Shown piece by piece: positions 1-12,800 of a stretch of 64,000 nucleotides of DNA (the stretch's first letter is position 1; the number at the start of each line of letters is the position of its first letter). The DNA is from Watersipora subatra (Eukaryota > Bryozoa > Gymnolaemata > Cheilostomatida > Watersiporidae), in assembly GCF_963576615.1 (NCBI RefSeq), contig NC_088711.1:2046001-2110000 (forward strand), in the 5' to 3' direction. The notes beneath the pieces were generated by a model. The model was not told the DNA's origin. It saw only the letters and a list, made by a program, of their open reading frames with translations, and did no database searches. The translations under genes were made by a program, and so were the position numbers.

Positions 1-1117
1 ATCTGCCATGTTAAGTAAATACCAATAGATACACACCTATCCAAAATGCAGCAAGTCATAGAGTACAACCCAAAGTTGTATAACCACCAACAAACATTTT
101 TTGTGGATGGTGCCTTTTTTGTGGATGGTGCCTTTTTTTGGATGGTGCCTTTTGGTGGATGGTGCCTTTTTTGTGGATGGTGCCTATTTATGGATGGTGC
201 CTTTTTGCGGATAGTGCCTTTTTGTGGATGGTGCTTGTTGCTCTTAACTTCTTGCTTGTATTGTCTTAGCATTGTATTAAGCTACAGCAATTGTGCAACA
301 AACATTAGTTTTATATTAACCTTGGCATGGTTATCTTGATTCATTTTTTCTAAGCAACTTATGATATAACATTACATTATTTTTTATTAATTGTTCAGTG
401 TAATGCCATATTTTATATCTTTTTTGTAAAATTCTTGTTCACCACCCGAGTGAAGAGTGGATTGCTTTTTGCCAACCCTTGCTAAACATATTTCATAACC
501 AATTGTCAAATGAGTTGTATCAGAGATTGATACAGCTTCTGATGTACTCTCTCTCTCTAAGTACCATGTTCTGTAAGGATGTAGGCGATCGTGGTTTTCC
601 ACCCTCCACTTCCTCTAACCATGTTTGTTCTTGACAGGTTCCAACAGTGGTTTGCCATTGCCTTTTGTTGATTTTTTTTTATTGAGACACCATCTTTAGC
701 TAGCTGGTCATTGGCTCACAGAGGGGCTTCTCCACCCTTAGTCAGGTTTTGTTTTTAATGTTGCAGAATTGCTAGCCAACCTCATTCACGCTAGAGCGCA
801 GATGGGGAGCCGGCTTAGTCGCCGATGACCTTGATGTATTAGAATTGATAAAAGCTCAAAACATGTAGACATAATAATTATTGGTGGTATCAAGTGCTGC
901 CCACTTGCTGATTGTATTATAGCAGGAGTACAACTGGACATAGAAAGTTTATTGTAAAATGTGTTTTAACCATAGTGTGGTTTAACAAGCCAAACTCTTG
1001 ATCCAGTGGATGAATAGGTTATAACAGCAGTGTACACTCAAACTTTAGTTTATGATTACTGTAGCGTACAAATTCTGTGTCATGCGACATAAAGTTTGGA
1101 AAAATGTAAGCCGGTAA
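1..1117. other. Left-edge region without a recognised gene
   Basis: Apart from the short G/T-rich tandem repeat near 108-236, this stretch holds no exon I can support. The open frames at 46-339 and 387-602 have no recognisable domain, and the first overlaps the tandem repeat. It may be intergenic or a far-upstream part of the elongase gene. Confidence 0.5.
108..236. repeat. Short minisatellite, ~18-bp unit
   Basis: About seven imperfect copies of a unit reading GTGGATGGTGCCTTTTTT follow one another, with variation mainly in the length of the T run. The open reading frame across it is a by-product of the repeat. Confidence 0.85.
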
Positions 1118-2980
1118 TGTGTATGCAGTTCTATAAACCAGTACATGTGTATGCAGTTCTATAAAACAGTACATGTGTATGCAGTTCTATAAACCAGTCT
1201 ATGTGTATGCAGTTCTGTAAACCAGTACATGTGTATGCAGTTCTGTAAACCAGTCTATGTGTATGCAGTTCTATAAAACAGTACATGTGTATGCAGTTCT
1301 ATAAACCAGTACATGTGTATGCAGTTCTGTAAACCAGTACATGTGTATGCAGTTCTGTAAGCCAGTACATGTATATGCAGTTCTGTAAACCAGTACATGT
1401 AAGTTCAGTTCTGTAAACCAGTACATGTAAGTTCAGTTCTGTAAACCAGTACATGTGTGTGCAGTTCTGTAAACCAGTCTATGTGTATGCAGTTCTATAA
1501 ACCAGTATATGTGTATGCAGTTCTGTAAACCAGTACATGTGTGTGCAGTTCTGTAAACCAGTACATGTGTATGCAGTTCTGTAAACCAGTACATGTAAGT
1601 TCAGTTCTGTAAACCAGTACATGTGTGTGCAGTTCTGTAAACCAGTCTATGTGTATGCAGTTCTATAAACCAGTATATGTGTATGCAGTTCTGTAAACCA
1701 GTACATGTGTGTGCAGTTCTGTAAACCAGTACATGTGTATGCAGTTCTGTAAACCAGTACATGTGTGTGCAGTTCTGTAAACCAGTACATGTGTATGCAG
1801 TTCTATAAACCAGTCTATGTGTATGCAGTTCTATAAACCAGTATATGTGTGTGCAGTTCTGTAAACCAGTACATGTGTGTGCAGTTCTGTAAACCAGTAC
1901 ATGTGTATGCAGTTCTGTAAACCAGTACATGTGTATGCAGTTCTGTAAACCAGTACATGTGTATGCAGTTCTGTAAACCAGTACATGTGTATGCAGTTCT
2001 GTAAACCAGTACATGTGTATGCAGTTCTGTAAACCAGTCTATGTGTATGCAGTTCTGTAAACCAGTACATGTGTATGCAGTTCTATAAACCAGTCTATGT
2101 GTATGCAGTTCTGTAAACCAGTACATGTGTGTGCAGTTCTGTAAACCAGTACATGTAAGTTCAGTTCTGTAAACCAGTACATATGTATGCAGTTCTATAA
2201 ACCAGTACATGTGTATGCAGTTCTGTAAACCAGTACATGTGTATGCTGTTCTGTAAACCAGTATGTGTATGCAGTTCTGTAAACCAGTACATGTGTATGC
2301 AGTTCTGTAAGCCAGTACATGTGTGTGTGCAGTTCTGTAAACCAGTACATGTGTATGCAGTTCTATAAACCAGTACATGTGTATGCAGTTCTATAAAACA
2401 GTACATGTGTATGCAATTCTGTAAACCAGTACATGTGTATGCAGTTCTATAAAACAGTACATGTGTATGCAATTCTGTAAACCAGTACATGTGTATGCAG
2501 TTCTGTAAACCAGTACATGTGCATGCAGTTCTGTAAACCAGTATATGTGTATGCAGTTCTGTAAACCAGTACATGTGTATGCAGTTCTATAAACCAGTAT
2601 ATGTGTGTGCAGTTCTGTAAACCAGTACATGTGTGTGCAGTTCTGTAAACCAGTACATGTGTATGCAGTTCTGTAAACCAGTACATGTGTATGCAATTCT
2701 GTAAACCAGTACATGTGCATGCAGTTCTGTAAACCAGTCTATGTGTATGCAGTTCTGTAAACCAGTACATGTGTATGCAGTTCTGTAAACCAGTCTATGT
2801 GTATGCAGTTCTATAAACCAGTACATGTGTATGTAGTTCTATAAACCAGTACATGTGCATGCAGTTCTATAAACCAGTACATATGTGTGCAGTTCTGTAA
2901 ACCAGTACATGTGTATGCAGTTCTGTAAACCAGTACATGTGTATGCAGTTCTGTAAACCAGTACATGCGTATGCAGTTCT
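1118..2980. repeat. 28-bp minisatellite, ~66 copies
   Basis: A long uninterrupted tandem array of a 28-bp unit (GTATGCAGTTCTGTAAACCA followed by GTACATGT). The variants are mostly single substitutions: CTATAAA versus CTGTAAA, CAGTACATG versus CAGTCTATG, and a few units with AAGTTCAG. Because 28 is not a multiple of 3 while three units make 84 bp, the minus strand stays open in three frames and yields repetitive pseudo-proteins. I do not treat them as genes. Confidence 0.97.
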
Positions 2981-4320
2981 CTTTCACATAGTTTCGTTCT
3001 GAAGGACTTGATTAATATTAAACAGTCCTTGACTATTGTTTTATAATCTCAAAAAAACTAGTCCGAGCTGATGAAGGAGTGAGAGAAGTGCACAGTGGTT
3101 TTGAGAATCCAAGCAAGAAACTATGGAAAACATAAAAATAATTTTATTAATTCTTTTACAAAGTAGTAAGTCGTCAAGGTGTTGGCAGGGTGACAAAATT
3201 GAAAATGTTCCAAAGTTAGGAAAACCTGAAGTAACTGAAAGTGGAAAATCTGGAGATGATAATTGAAGGCATGATGTGGAAATGTAGAAAACTATCGAAC
3301 ATAAAAATGAGAAGTTATATAGACACAGTTAATTTAGAGTTGATGTAGTCTCCGCTAGACTAGCTCTGTATCTCTAAGAACTTTTTTATTGGTTATTACT
3401 AATACATAAGTTTCTACATATAATTTATTTTGTGTTTATTTTTCACATAGTTCTCTATAATGTATAATAATTTTATGATATATTTACTCGCCTGAAGTAT
3501 TTATGGTTATTAAACGTAATGCTATGTATTTTTATGAGAATATTTGCTTTAGCGTGTGACGGTTTTGATATACGAAGTCACAGAATTAACTAACTTTGTA
3601 TGCGAAGGTATGACTTTAGCCCCAAATCCATTTGACTGTACTGTTTAACATTCATGGTTATTGGTCTAGGTGTTGACTGTACTGTAACAATAGTACACAT
3701 GTCAAACGTAACATGTCCAAAGCAAATACATTGTTCTATTTTTATGTTATAGCTCTTCCTTTGGAGTGGTCCAGTCATAGTTTGATCATCAAATATGATA
3801 TCTGCCAGCCAAACTAATTTATCCACTGGCCGAACTGCCGGTTGGATTTTTCAACAGCTAGGCACTCCAAATGAAGGTAAGGTGTTGGCTAATATCTCTA
3901 CTTTACACATACTACCTTAATTTTATAAATGTTCAAAACTGGATTCATTGATTTTACTATTTATTTTTGATACATGGTGGTGAGTAATGGATTTCAGTTT
4001 GCAATGAAACGTTTAGCGTGGTACCAGGGCTGTATTGTCCAAAGAAAAAGTGGTCAGGAGACTTTCAATTAGTAGTTGCCGAAGGCCCGACTGGTCGTGC
4101 GGGGAGGGTCTGGGAGGGGAGCTGAAGCGCCCTCCCAGAGAAGGGGGGTTCGGGGGCCCTCCCCCGAGAAAATTTTGAGAATTAGAAGCAAAATTAAAGC
4201 GTTTTAAAGTGTATCTTGTACTATTTAAGGTGGTTATCCAGGTCCTGCCAAGGTGAGTCATTTCATGTCTTGCAAAGAGAGCTTGCTACAGAGTTACATA
4301 GTTTGAATTGTAACCATGTA
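2981..4320. other. Intergenic, with a GC-rich patch
   Basis: No exon is supported here. A G/C-rich patch at about 4075-4180 (runs of CCCTCCCCCGAGAAAATTTT type) stands out from the AT-rich surroundings. It looks like a piece of an interspersed repeat, since similar text is common in marine invertebrate genomes, but I cannot define its ends. The minus-strand frames at 3590-3826 and 4013-4261 have no recognised domain. Confidence 0.4.
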
Positions 4321-5571
4321 CACTCATACTTCGACTTACGAGCTTAATGCGTTCCGAGACTGAGCTCGTATGTCAATTTACTCGCATGTTGGCGCAATTT
4401 ATTTATATATAGAACAATTAAATATGTATTGATTGGTTTCCATACTCTAAAAAATGCAAATAAAACACTCAAAACAAGATATTGTAACAGAAAGAACGTG
4501 TTGGTTATTGTCCTAACTTACCACAAGCAACAAATAAAAAATAATACAAGGAAATGTGATGAATTAAAATGTAAAATTAAATACATACAATAGCAGCTAA
4601 CGCTAGCATTTGCCAGAGAGGGAGATATCCTAGGGAGTTATAGAGAGTTATCCTTCATTACAACAGTTGACTTTGATAAATTTGAATTTTATTAAAGTTT
4701 TAAAAAACAAACTTAGAAACAAACTAAAAGCAAACTTTCAATTTTAACTTAACGTAATTAAAATTTCTTCGGCGTTCATAGTTTGAAGTTTCTCGCTGGT
4801 TAGCTAATTTTTCCTTCGTTTCGCCTTCCCGACTAACCGGCCGTTTTAAGATCTAAGGACGTTTGCCTTTGTCGCCCCTTTTAACATGTTGCGATTGGGA
4901 CAAACACAGGTGTCGTCACAAACGGTTAATGGTACGACCACTAGCCAACTTGTCCAAATGTTAATAATTTTGATAGATAGCACCGGCCTTTTTACATAGC
5001 ATCGGTCAGTTACGCTGTCACCGGCCAATTGTCTATCTTTTATCCAATGCCTGAGCGGTCTCTCCGTCAACGATCGTGAAGATCGCTGCGCCGTTTAGAA
5101 ACTATAGTTAGTCCTTTTGCGAACTAAATAAATGCCTTGAATATAATCCTTCTGTTTGATAATTGTGGATGTATTTCTGTCATATTGCTGAGCTAGCTCA
5201 ATCACGCATTCCCACTTCGCATATTTTTCAATAGTTTTCCGTTTAATATAAATTGCTATTATTTGCTTTTTCTTTGCATTTCATCTTTCATTTTACTGGC
5301 AAACTTTCGGTCTACGTACAGTACTTTTAATTCACATAATTCTGCACTGAAAATCGCGCGCAAAAAAAACACGGTACAAAAGTATAACCTGAGCAGTTGG
5401 AAAATACAGAGTGATGCTGTTCTCATAAAACACCTCCGGCATACTTGGCAACTGACTCACGTGCTCGTATCTCAAACATGGCTCGTATGTTAGTGCTAAA
5501 ACTTGCTTAAAAGCTGGCTCGTATCTCAAGTTTCTCGTACGTTGGAGCACTCGTAAGTTGAAGTATTACTG
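4321..5571. mobile_element. pogo/Tigger-like inverted-repeat element, 1.25 kb
   Basis: The left end CACTCATACTTCGACTTACG and the reverse complement of the right end (CAGTAATACTTCAACTTACG) match, and the element is flanked by TA on both sides (4319-4320 and 5572-5573). Inside each end a word related to CTCGTATSTC is repeated several times, with a GCGTTCC motif about 35 bp from the left end. No transposase frame is visible, so it is non-autonomous. The pogo/Tigger assignment is inferred from the CAGT-type ends and TA target. Confidence 0.8.
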
Positions 5572-6813
5572 TATATGTATATTTACATTTATATTCATAA
5601 ATATACATACATGTACATGTGTACATAGAAGATTAATTGTTATAGCTTGACACTTGTCTTTTAAAATTTAAATTTAAGAGCACCTGCTTTAGTTACATGA
5701 ATAAGTATAAATAATATATTACATGCACCAAGGAAAGACAACAAATAGATTACTTGGCCTGCTTAAAACTTACTATGTTTAAATTATGGCCACCTAGGAA
5801 TACAATGACCAACAAACTTGGCCTGCAAACACGAACATACATGTACATGTGTACATAGAAGATTGATTGTTATAGCTTGACACTTGTCTTTTAAAAAGCT
5901 CTTTTTCTGTCAATGTGTCCATGGCAGAAATCTTTTACAACTGATTCTGTATCTATTTCAACATCTTTATATATATATATGTAATATTAGAAGATTATTT
6001 AGACAGCCTGCCCCATGGTGTCCCTCGTCCATGTTTGGATTTGCTTCAATACAGAAATGTATCTCTCGCCAACTGCATTAGTAGCAGGCAAAACCGATAC
6101 TAGATTAGTGAGCCTCTCCACTTCATCGCTAGTTGCTAGTGCGCAACGTTGCGCTAGAGCGCTAATAATTAGTAGTTGGAAATTCCAAGTGAATGAGCTT
6201 AGACTTAAATTCTTAGTAATTAGCCGCTAAAGATCACTAAAAGGTTGGGGCTGCTCAGCTGCCCAGCCGCTTCAGAGAATACGGGCCTGTGAATTTTAGT
6301 GTCACGTATGACTTCCACTATAATGTACACTGCCGATTTCGCAATTTCCGAAATTTTGACAGAAGAAAAGTGCTCCGGATGGTTCCGGAGTCTCCTAATA
6401 GGACAATACAGTACTGCGTGGTACACAATCTAGCTACATTTAACGGCTTGTAAATTTGTCAAAGGTCAAGGTGGAGTGATCTTTATATTTAGTGTAGATA
6501 AACTTGCTGCGACCTTGAACGGCTAAACTGCTGGGTGTATATGTCTACTATCGAGGGTCTCTTATCATCTGTGGCCTATCACACGCCTATTATCATATAT
6601 CTCCGCGCCATCAATTTAGCTTCATGAAATTCGTAGCACAAATTTTAGGAATCTGCTGCTCAATTTTTGTGAGTGCTAGACCTACCACTTCCTACTAACC
6701 AAGTTGTTCTACCTGTTCTAGCTTTATTGCCTGAGCATGCCAAGATAAGGTGAAGATAATGCTGTTTGTTACAAGAGGATAAGTGCATGCATGTTGTGGT
6801 CCTACATTTGTAG
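5572..6813. other. Upstream flank of the elongase, no exon found
   Basis: This region should lie before, or within, the first intron of the elongase, but I found no convincing first coding exon. It contains two direct copies of a ~60-bp sequence (about 5606-5662 and 5837-5893). Short open frames at 5884-6230 (+) and 6220-6426 (-) show no domain. Confidence 0.4.
5606..5893. repeat. Pair of ~60-bp direct repeats
   Basis: The text CATGTACATGTGTACATAGA and the following ~40 bp (to GACACTTGTCTTTTAAAA) occur at 5606-5662 and again at 5837-5893, about 230 bp apart, with almost no differences. This could be a segmental duplication, or the terminal repeats of a very short element. I cannot tell which. 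Confidence 0.7.
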
Positions 6814-9800
6814 ATGCTAGGGTAGATAATTGGTTACTGATGTCGTCTCCGTGGCCTGTGCTTGCACTCATCAGTGCCTATCTTCTCATCAGCACTCAAG
6901 GACCAAAGGTTATGGAGAAGAAAAAGCCCTTTGACCTGCAATTGTATATGATAGCCTACAATTTTGTTCTCGTCATCTTATCAACGTATACTGCCATAGA
7001 GGTGCGGGTCCATACTATATATAGTACTAGTTTTAAGGAGTAGATACATTCTACCCCTTAAATGTTCTCTCTATTTACTGTACGCCAGACAAATCAGACT
7101 AAAACTAAGAACATGCCAACTGGTATTTTAAAAAATTTATTAGCCGATAATTGAAGACTTGCATTGGGCAGATTAGTTTGTGGAAAATGCGAACTAACCA
7201 CAAGGCTGTGACATCGACAGCCAGATACATTTGCTGAATTTTTATGCTTTTTCACTGCGATCAATCAGTTCGAATATGCTTCATTACGAATGAAACTTTT
7301 TTGTATCTTTCTCATATCTACATTTTTATTGGAATTTTTAATACACTTTCAAATCTCTCAGCAAAATAATAATATATTCATCAACATTTAACAATGTTGT
7401 CTGTGAACCTCAAAAAACAAGAATAAATGACGCACAATAGTTTGTAGACCCTTTGCTTTGCTCTTTGACAGACCTTAGACACTCTATAACCAATTTCAGA
7501 GTCAGTGTGTACCTTGACCATATCACAGCAGCTCTCTATTGCTTGCTACGTATCCATCCTGTAGCACATTTCGTGCAAAACTACCATAATTGTTCACGAT
7601 TGTGAGGAGTACGTGTTTGGAATTGGATAGGGTATTGAGGATAGGATAGGGATTGGGTATGACTTAGCACTGGTAGTATTTTTAACTGTTGATTACATAC
7701 CAGCACATGATTCTCACTGGATCAAACCAACTGCCCTATAAGTGAATCCTTACGGGTTTCTCTAGCAGAGATGGACTAGCTCTAAACTAGCAATAGTAAT
7801 TAGTAATGTCTTTGTCACGATCTTCCCTCCTCACTCACTGTCTGTTAATAATTAAATTGCAGTCTATAAAAAGTGTTTTACTCATATCTTATTGGAGTAA
7901 CAATTCCTGTCTTAATGGAAATATAAATATTGATACAGTATTTTTCACCACGAGATGTTAACAAATTAACGGTTTAAGCTCAAGAAGTGTGTTTCTATAG
8001 ATGTGCAGCTGGGAAGAGAAGTGTGTTTCTATAGATGTGCAGCTGGGCAGAGAAGTGTGTTTCTATAGATGTGCAACTGGGCAGAGAAGTGTGTTTCTAT
8101 AGATGTGCAACTGGGCAGAGAAGTGTGTTTCTATAGATGTGCAACTGGGCAGAGAAGTGTTTTTATAGATGTGCAACTGGGCAGAGAAGTGTGTTTCTAT
8201 AGATGTGCAACTGGGTAGAGAAGTGTGTTTCTATAGATGTGCAACTGGGAAGAGAAGTGTGTTTCTATAGATGTGCAACTGGGCAGAGAAGTGTGTTTCT
8301 ATAGATGTGCAACTGGGCAGAGAAGTGTGTTTCTATAGATGTGCAACTGGGCAGAGAAGTGTGTTTCTATAGATGTGCAACTGGGTAGAGAAGTGTGTTT
8401 CTATAGATGTGCAACTGGGAAGAGAAGTGTGTTTCTATAGATGTGCAACTGGGCAGAGAAGTGTGTTTCTATAGATGTGCAACTGGGAAGAGGTGTGTTT
8501 CTATAGATGTGCAACTGGGTAGAGAAGTGTGTTTCTATAGATGTGCAACTTGGCAGAGAAGTGTGTTTCTATAGATGTGCAACTTGGCAGAGAAGTGTGT
8601 TTCTCTAGATGTGCAACTGGGCAGAGAAGTGTGTTTCTATAGATGTGCAACTGGGTATGCTTACCAACTCATGCAAATATATATGATTTCATGTCTTATG
8701 TAAATATGCCTACCGATTTATCACCAATCAGAGGCATATTGGATTTTGCCCTTAATGAATAGTTGTAGATCATTAGGCTGCTTACCTTCTATAATCTATG
8801 ACCTGGTGCTGCCAGTTGTCTTAGAGCTAGGTTTGAATCCTGTGCATCACTGTTATTTCCATGAATAACTATATAGCTCGTCACATCTAAGCTTCATTCA
8901 TCTAGTGAGAACCAGGGCTTCCAAAATTTTTGAATATTTAAATTTTTAGCTTTCAACAGTGCTTGTTTTAATTTCAGCTTTTTTAACTATGTGAGATAAA
9001 TAAGATAACTCCATAAACTTCTGGAAATCAACTCTGTATATATATGGATGAAGCAACTCCAACAAATAGCAGTCCATGTTAGGATAAGTATTTTTATAGA
9101 ATGTGGAATAAGGAGAAGTCTTTTATTATTTGTTACAGGTATTCATAGCCACGTTTCTCAACCCTCAGTTCAACGGGCCGGCATGCGCCCCCGTAGATTA
9201 TTCAAACAACCCGAGTAGCATGCGAGTAAGTTACTTATATGAGATTTCTGACCGTCTGCCTTTCCTTCTCATTCGCTTTATTTGGTTACCTAGTCTCTGA
9301 CTATATCTTGTTAATTTGGATTTCATTGCAGCTGCTGTCCATATGTTGGTTGTACTTAATCACCAAGTGTATTCACCTCTCCGAAACTGTAAGTATATGT
9401 ACTCACTCAATAATATTTAGTTTAGTCTTAATCTGTACTAGTACATGCCTCGTTTTCTTCTTGTTGCATTGATGCCTTCTTTCAGCGCTCTATATGTGAA
9501 AACAGTTGACTATATAATTCGCTCTCCGTAACCATACGCGTGCATCATGTGACTCGTCTGTCGTATGGATACTCTTGGACTCTATATGATCTCCATAAAT
9601 ATTTTTCAATTTCATTCAGTTGTAAGCATTGATACGCGATGAGAATTTAATTACCAGTAAAATAAATGTTAAAAACCAGTTGTTCGTTTGTGGCGACCTC
9701 TAGGACGTCTAGGTAGTCAACAGTAACGTTAGAACTTCATATGGGGAGGTAATTCTTCAACATGCAGTGGCCACAGTGCTTCAACATGCAGTGGCAACAG

Positions 9801-12800
9801 TGCTCCGACATCAGGCAAACATACACTTTAGTTATTGAGTGTTTCAGCAGATTTGATGCTGAAACAGTGCAATGCTGATTTGTATTACAGAGTCTGTGCA
9901 TATTGGTGCAAACGGGCAAGAGGTAGCAACTCCAACTAAAATCACCTCTTGCATCGAAAGTTATATAACTGTGATATTTTTTTCAATGTCTATTTTTTGC
10001 TTCACCTCAGTCTATACAACGCTTGCTTTAGCCAGGCACACAGAAGGATGTTCATGCTCATAGTTGTATTTCTAGTTTGGCACATGGTTATGTGTTCACT
10101 CTTATGGCCGCGTCTCTAGCTAGGTACATAGTGGATGTCTATGCTTACGCTTGTGTCTATAAATAGCAACAGTGTTGGATTGTTAACTTATCCGGTTTAT
10201 GAAGTCTTTGTCTTGATGATTATTGAGTTAAAGGATTAACAAGGCTGGAAAAGTGCTTGTATATAGGGTGTCTACACTTTGAATACAAAATGAGTTTTCA
10301 TTGAGCAGATCTTAACATAGGCAGTCTAATACTGGTGGTCTTAATTTGTTGTTTCATGTCCAGCTAGTTGACTGGCCAGGACATGAGCTGAATTGTGCAG
10401 GAATTGTGTGATATTGCATGTGATATTGTGTGATGTCAGTTGCCCTTGCATGTTGTATAGCGCATACACTATACACCCAGTTTTCCTGTTAGGCTGATGC
10501 ATTTGACTGTAGTCATTATGTTTATTCTTGTATTATTGTATTATATAGGCAGTGTTCGTGTTGAGAAAGAAGAACAGTCAAATTAGCTTTTTACACGTGT
10601 ATCACCATGCAAGCATGCCCATACTGTGGTGGATAACAGTGAAGCACTGCGGTGGTGGTTCAGGTAGGTAGTGGTGGATAATAGTGAAGCACTACGGGGT
10701 TGGTTCAGGTAGGTGGTGGTGGTTAACAGTAAAGCACTGCAGGAGTGGTTCAGGTAGGTGGTGGTGGATAACAGTGAAGCACTACAGGGGTGGTTCAGGT
10801 AGGTAGTGGTGGTTAACAGTAAAGCACTGCGGGGTTGGTTCAGGTAGGTAGTGGTGGATAACAGTAAAGCACTGCGGGGTTGGTTCAGGTAGGTGGTGGT
10901 GGATAACAGTGAAGCACTGCGGGGTTGGTTCAGGTAGGTAGTGGTAGATAACAGTGAAGCACTACAGGGTTGGTTCAGGTAGGTAGTGGTGGATAACAGT
11001 GAAGCACTGCAGGGGTGGTTCAGGTAGGTAGTGGTGGATAACAGTGAAGCACTACAGGAGTGGTTCAGGTAGGTAGTGGTGGATAACAGTGAAGCGCTGC
11101 GAGGGTGGTTAAGGTAGGTAGTGGTGGATAACAGTGAAGCACTGCGAAGGTGGTTCAGGTAGGTAGTGGTGGTTAACAGTAAAGCACTACAGGGGTGGTT
11201 CAGGTAGGTGGTGGTGGATAACAGTGAAGCACTGCGGGGTTGGTTCAGGTAGGTAGTGGTGGATAACAGTAAAGCACTGCGGTGGTGGTTCAGGTAGGTG
11301 GTGGTGGATAACAGTGAAGCACTGCGGTAGTGGTTAAGCTAGGTAGTGGTGGATAACAGTGAAGCACTGCGAGGGTGGTTCAGGTAGGTGGTGGTGGATA
11401 GCGATAAAGCATTACAGGGGTAGTTAAGGTAGGTGGTGGTGAATAACAGTAAAGCACTGCGGGGTTGGTTCAGGTAGGTAGTGGTGAATAACAGTGAAGC
11501 ACTACGAGGGTGGTTCAGGTAGGTGGTGGTGGATAGCGGTAAAGCACTGCAGGGGTAGTTAAGGTAGGTGGTGGTGGATAACAGTAAAGCACTGCGGGGT
11601 TGGTTCAGGTGGGTAGTGGTGGATAACAGTGAAGCACTGAGAGGGTGGTTCAGGTAGGCGGTGGTGGATAACAGTAAAGCACTATAGGGGCCATTTCAGG
11701 TAGGTAGTGGTGGATAACAGTGAAGCACTGCGAGGGTGGTTCAGGTAGGTGGTGGTGGATAACAGTGAAGCACTGCGGGGGTGGTTCAGGTAGGTGGTGG
11801 TGGATAACAGTGAAGCACTGCGGGGGTGGTTCAGGTAGGTGGTGGTGGATAACAGTGAAGCACTATAGGGGCCGGTTCGGGTAGGTAGTGGTGGATAACA
11901 GTGAAGCGCTGCGGGGGTGGTTCAGGTAGGTAGTGGTGGATAACAGTAAAGCACTGCGGGGGGATTCAGATAGATGGTGATGAATAACAGTAAAGCACTG
12001 CGGGGTTGGTTCAGGTAGGTAGTGGTGGATAACAGAGAAGCACTGCAAGTGTGGTTAAGGTAGGTAGTGGTGGATAACAGGGAAGCACTGCAAGTGTGGT
12101 TAAGGTAGGTAGTGGTGGATAACAGTGAAGCACTGCAAGGGTGGTTCGTGTAGGTGGTGGTGGATAGCGGTAAAGCACTGCAGGGGTGGTTCAGATAGGT
12201 GACAGGAAAAGCATAACATCAACTTCAGTAACATTTTGCTTGTCCAGTCCAACATGTCCTGCCCTAGTTGCAAGAATCTGGGGTCAAACATTGCAAAGAC
12301 CTGGGCACTCTGATGAGAATTTAATGCGATGAGTGAGCAGAAAAGACTGGCAGATATACTGACAAATTGTGTGCTTTTCTCAGTTTGCTGAACAGCATTA
12401 ATGCAAATTCACTGCTGTCGCTTGCTCTGGAATGTTCAGGAGTGCATAGTCACGTTTATTGCTCTTGTGTGTAGTTTTTGTACCTTTTTTGTACGCATTG
12501 TACCTTATGCGGCATCAGTTTTAGCGTCCTATCAGATGCATTAGACACCAGGATTGGAAAAAACCATGATTTTTATATTAAAAAGACCGAGTAAACTAGG
12601 TTATTTTGGTTTAAACCGTTTTTTATGGTTTATATAAATTGACCAAGCTTTTTGCAATTTCAAGTCTAATTAACATTACTTCCTATAGCTGCATGATTGA
12701 GTATTGAACATAAATATGTGGAATCATCTGTTAAAGATGGTACTGTGGGAGTTGTTATAAGAAATTAAGAGAAAAAACATGGAAATTTCAGAATGAACCT

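Noticed and set aside
1601-2826. Several minus-strand frames encoding repeats of the TGLQNCIHMYWF type
   Set aside because: They follow the 28-bp minisatellite in all three frames of one strand, and no flanking non-repeat coding sequence or start context exists.
1118-2980. CRISPR-like array
   Set aside because: The units are contiguous with no unique spacers, and the DNA is clearly animal.
6601-6680. Possible first elongase exon (MKFVAQILGICC then a GTGAGT donor)
   Set aside because: The donor phase does not fit the phase-1 entry of the exon at 6814, and the peptide does not resemble an ELOVL N-terminus.
8820-8850. tRNA/SINE-like B box (GGTTTGAATCC)
   Set aside because: No A box at the right distance and no cloverleaf could be drawn, so no tRNA or SINE is called.
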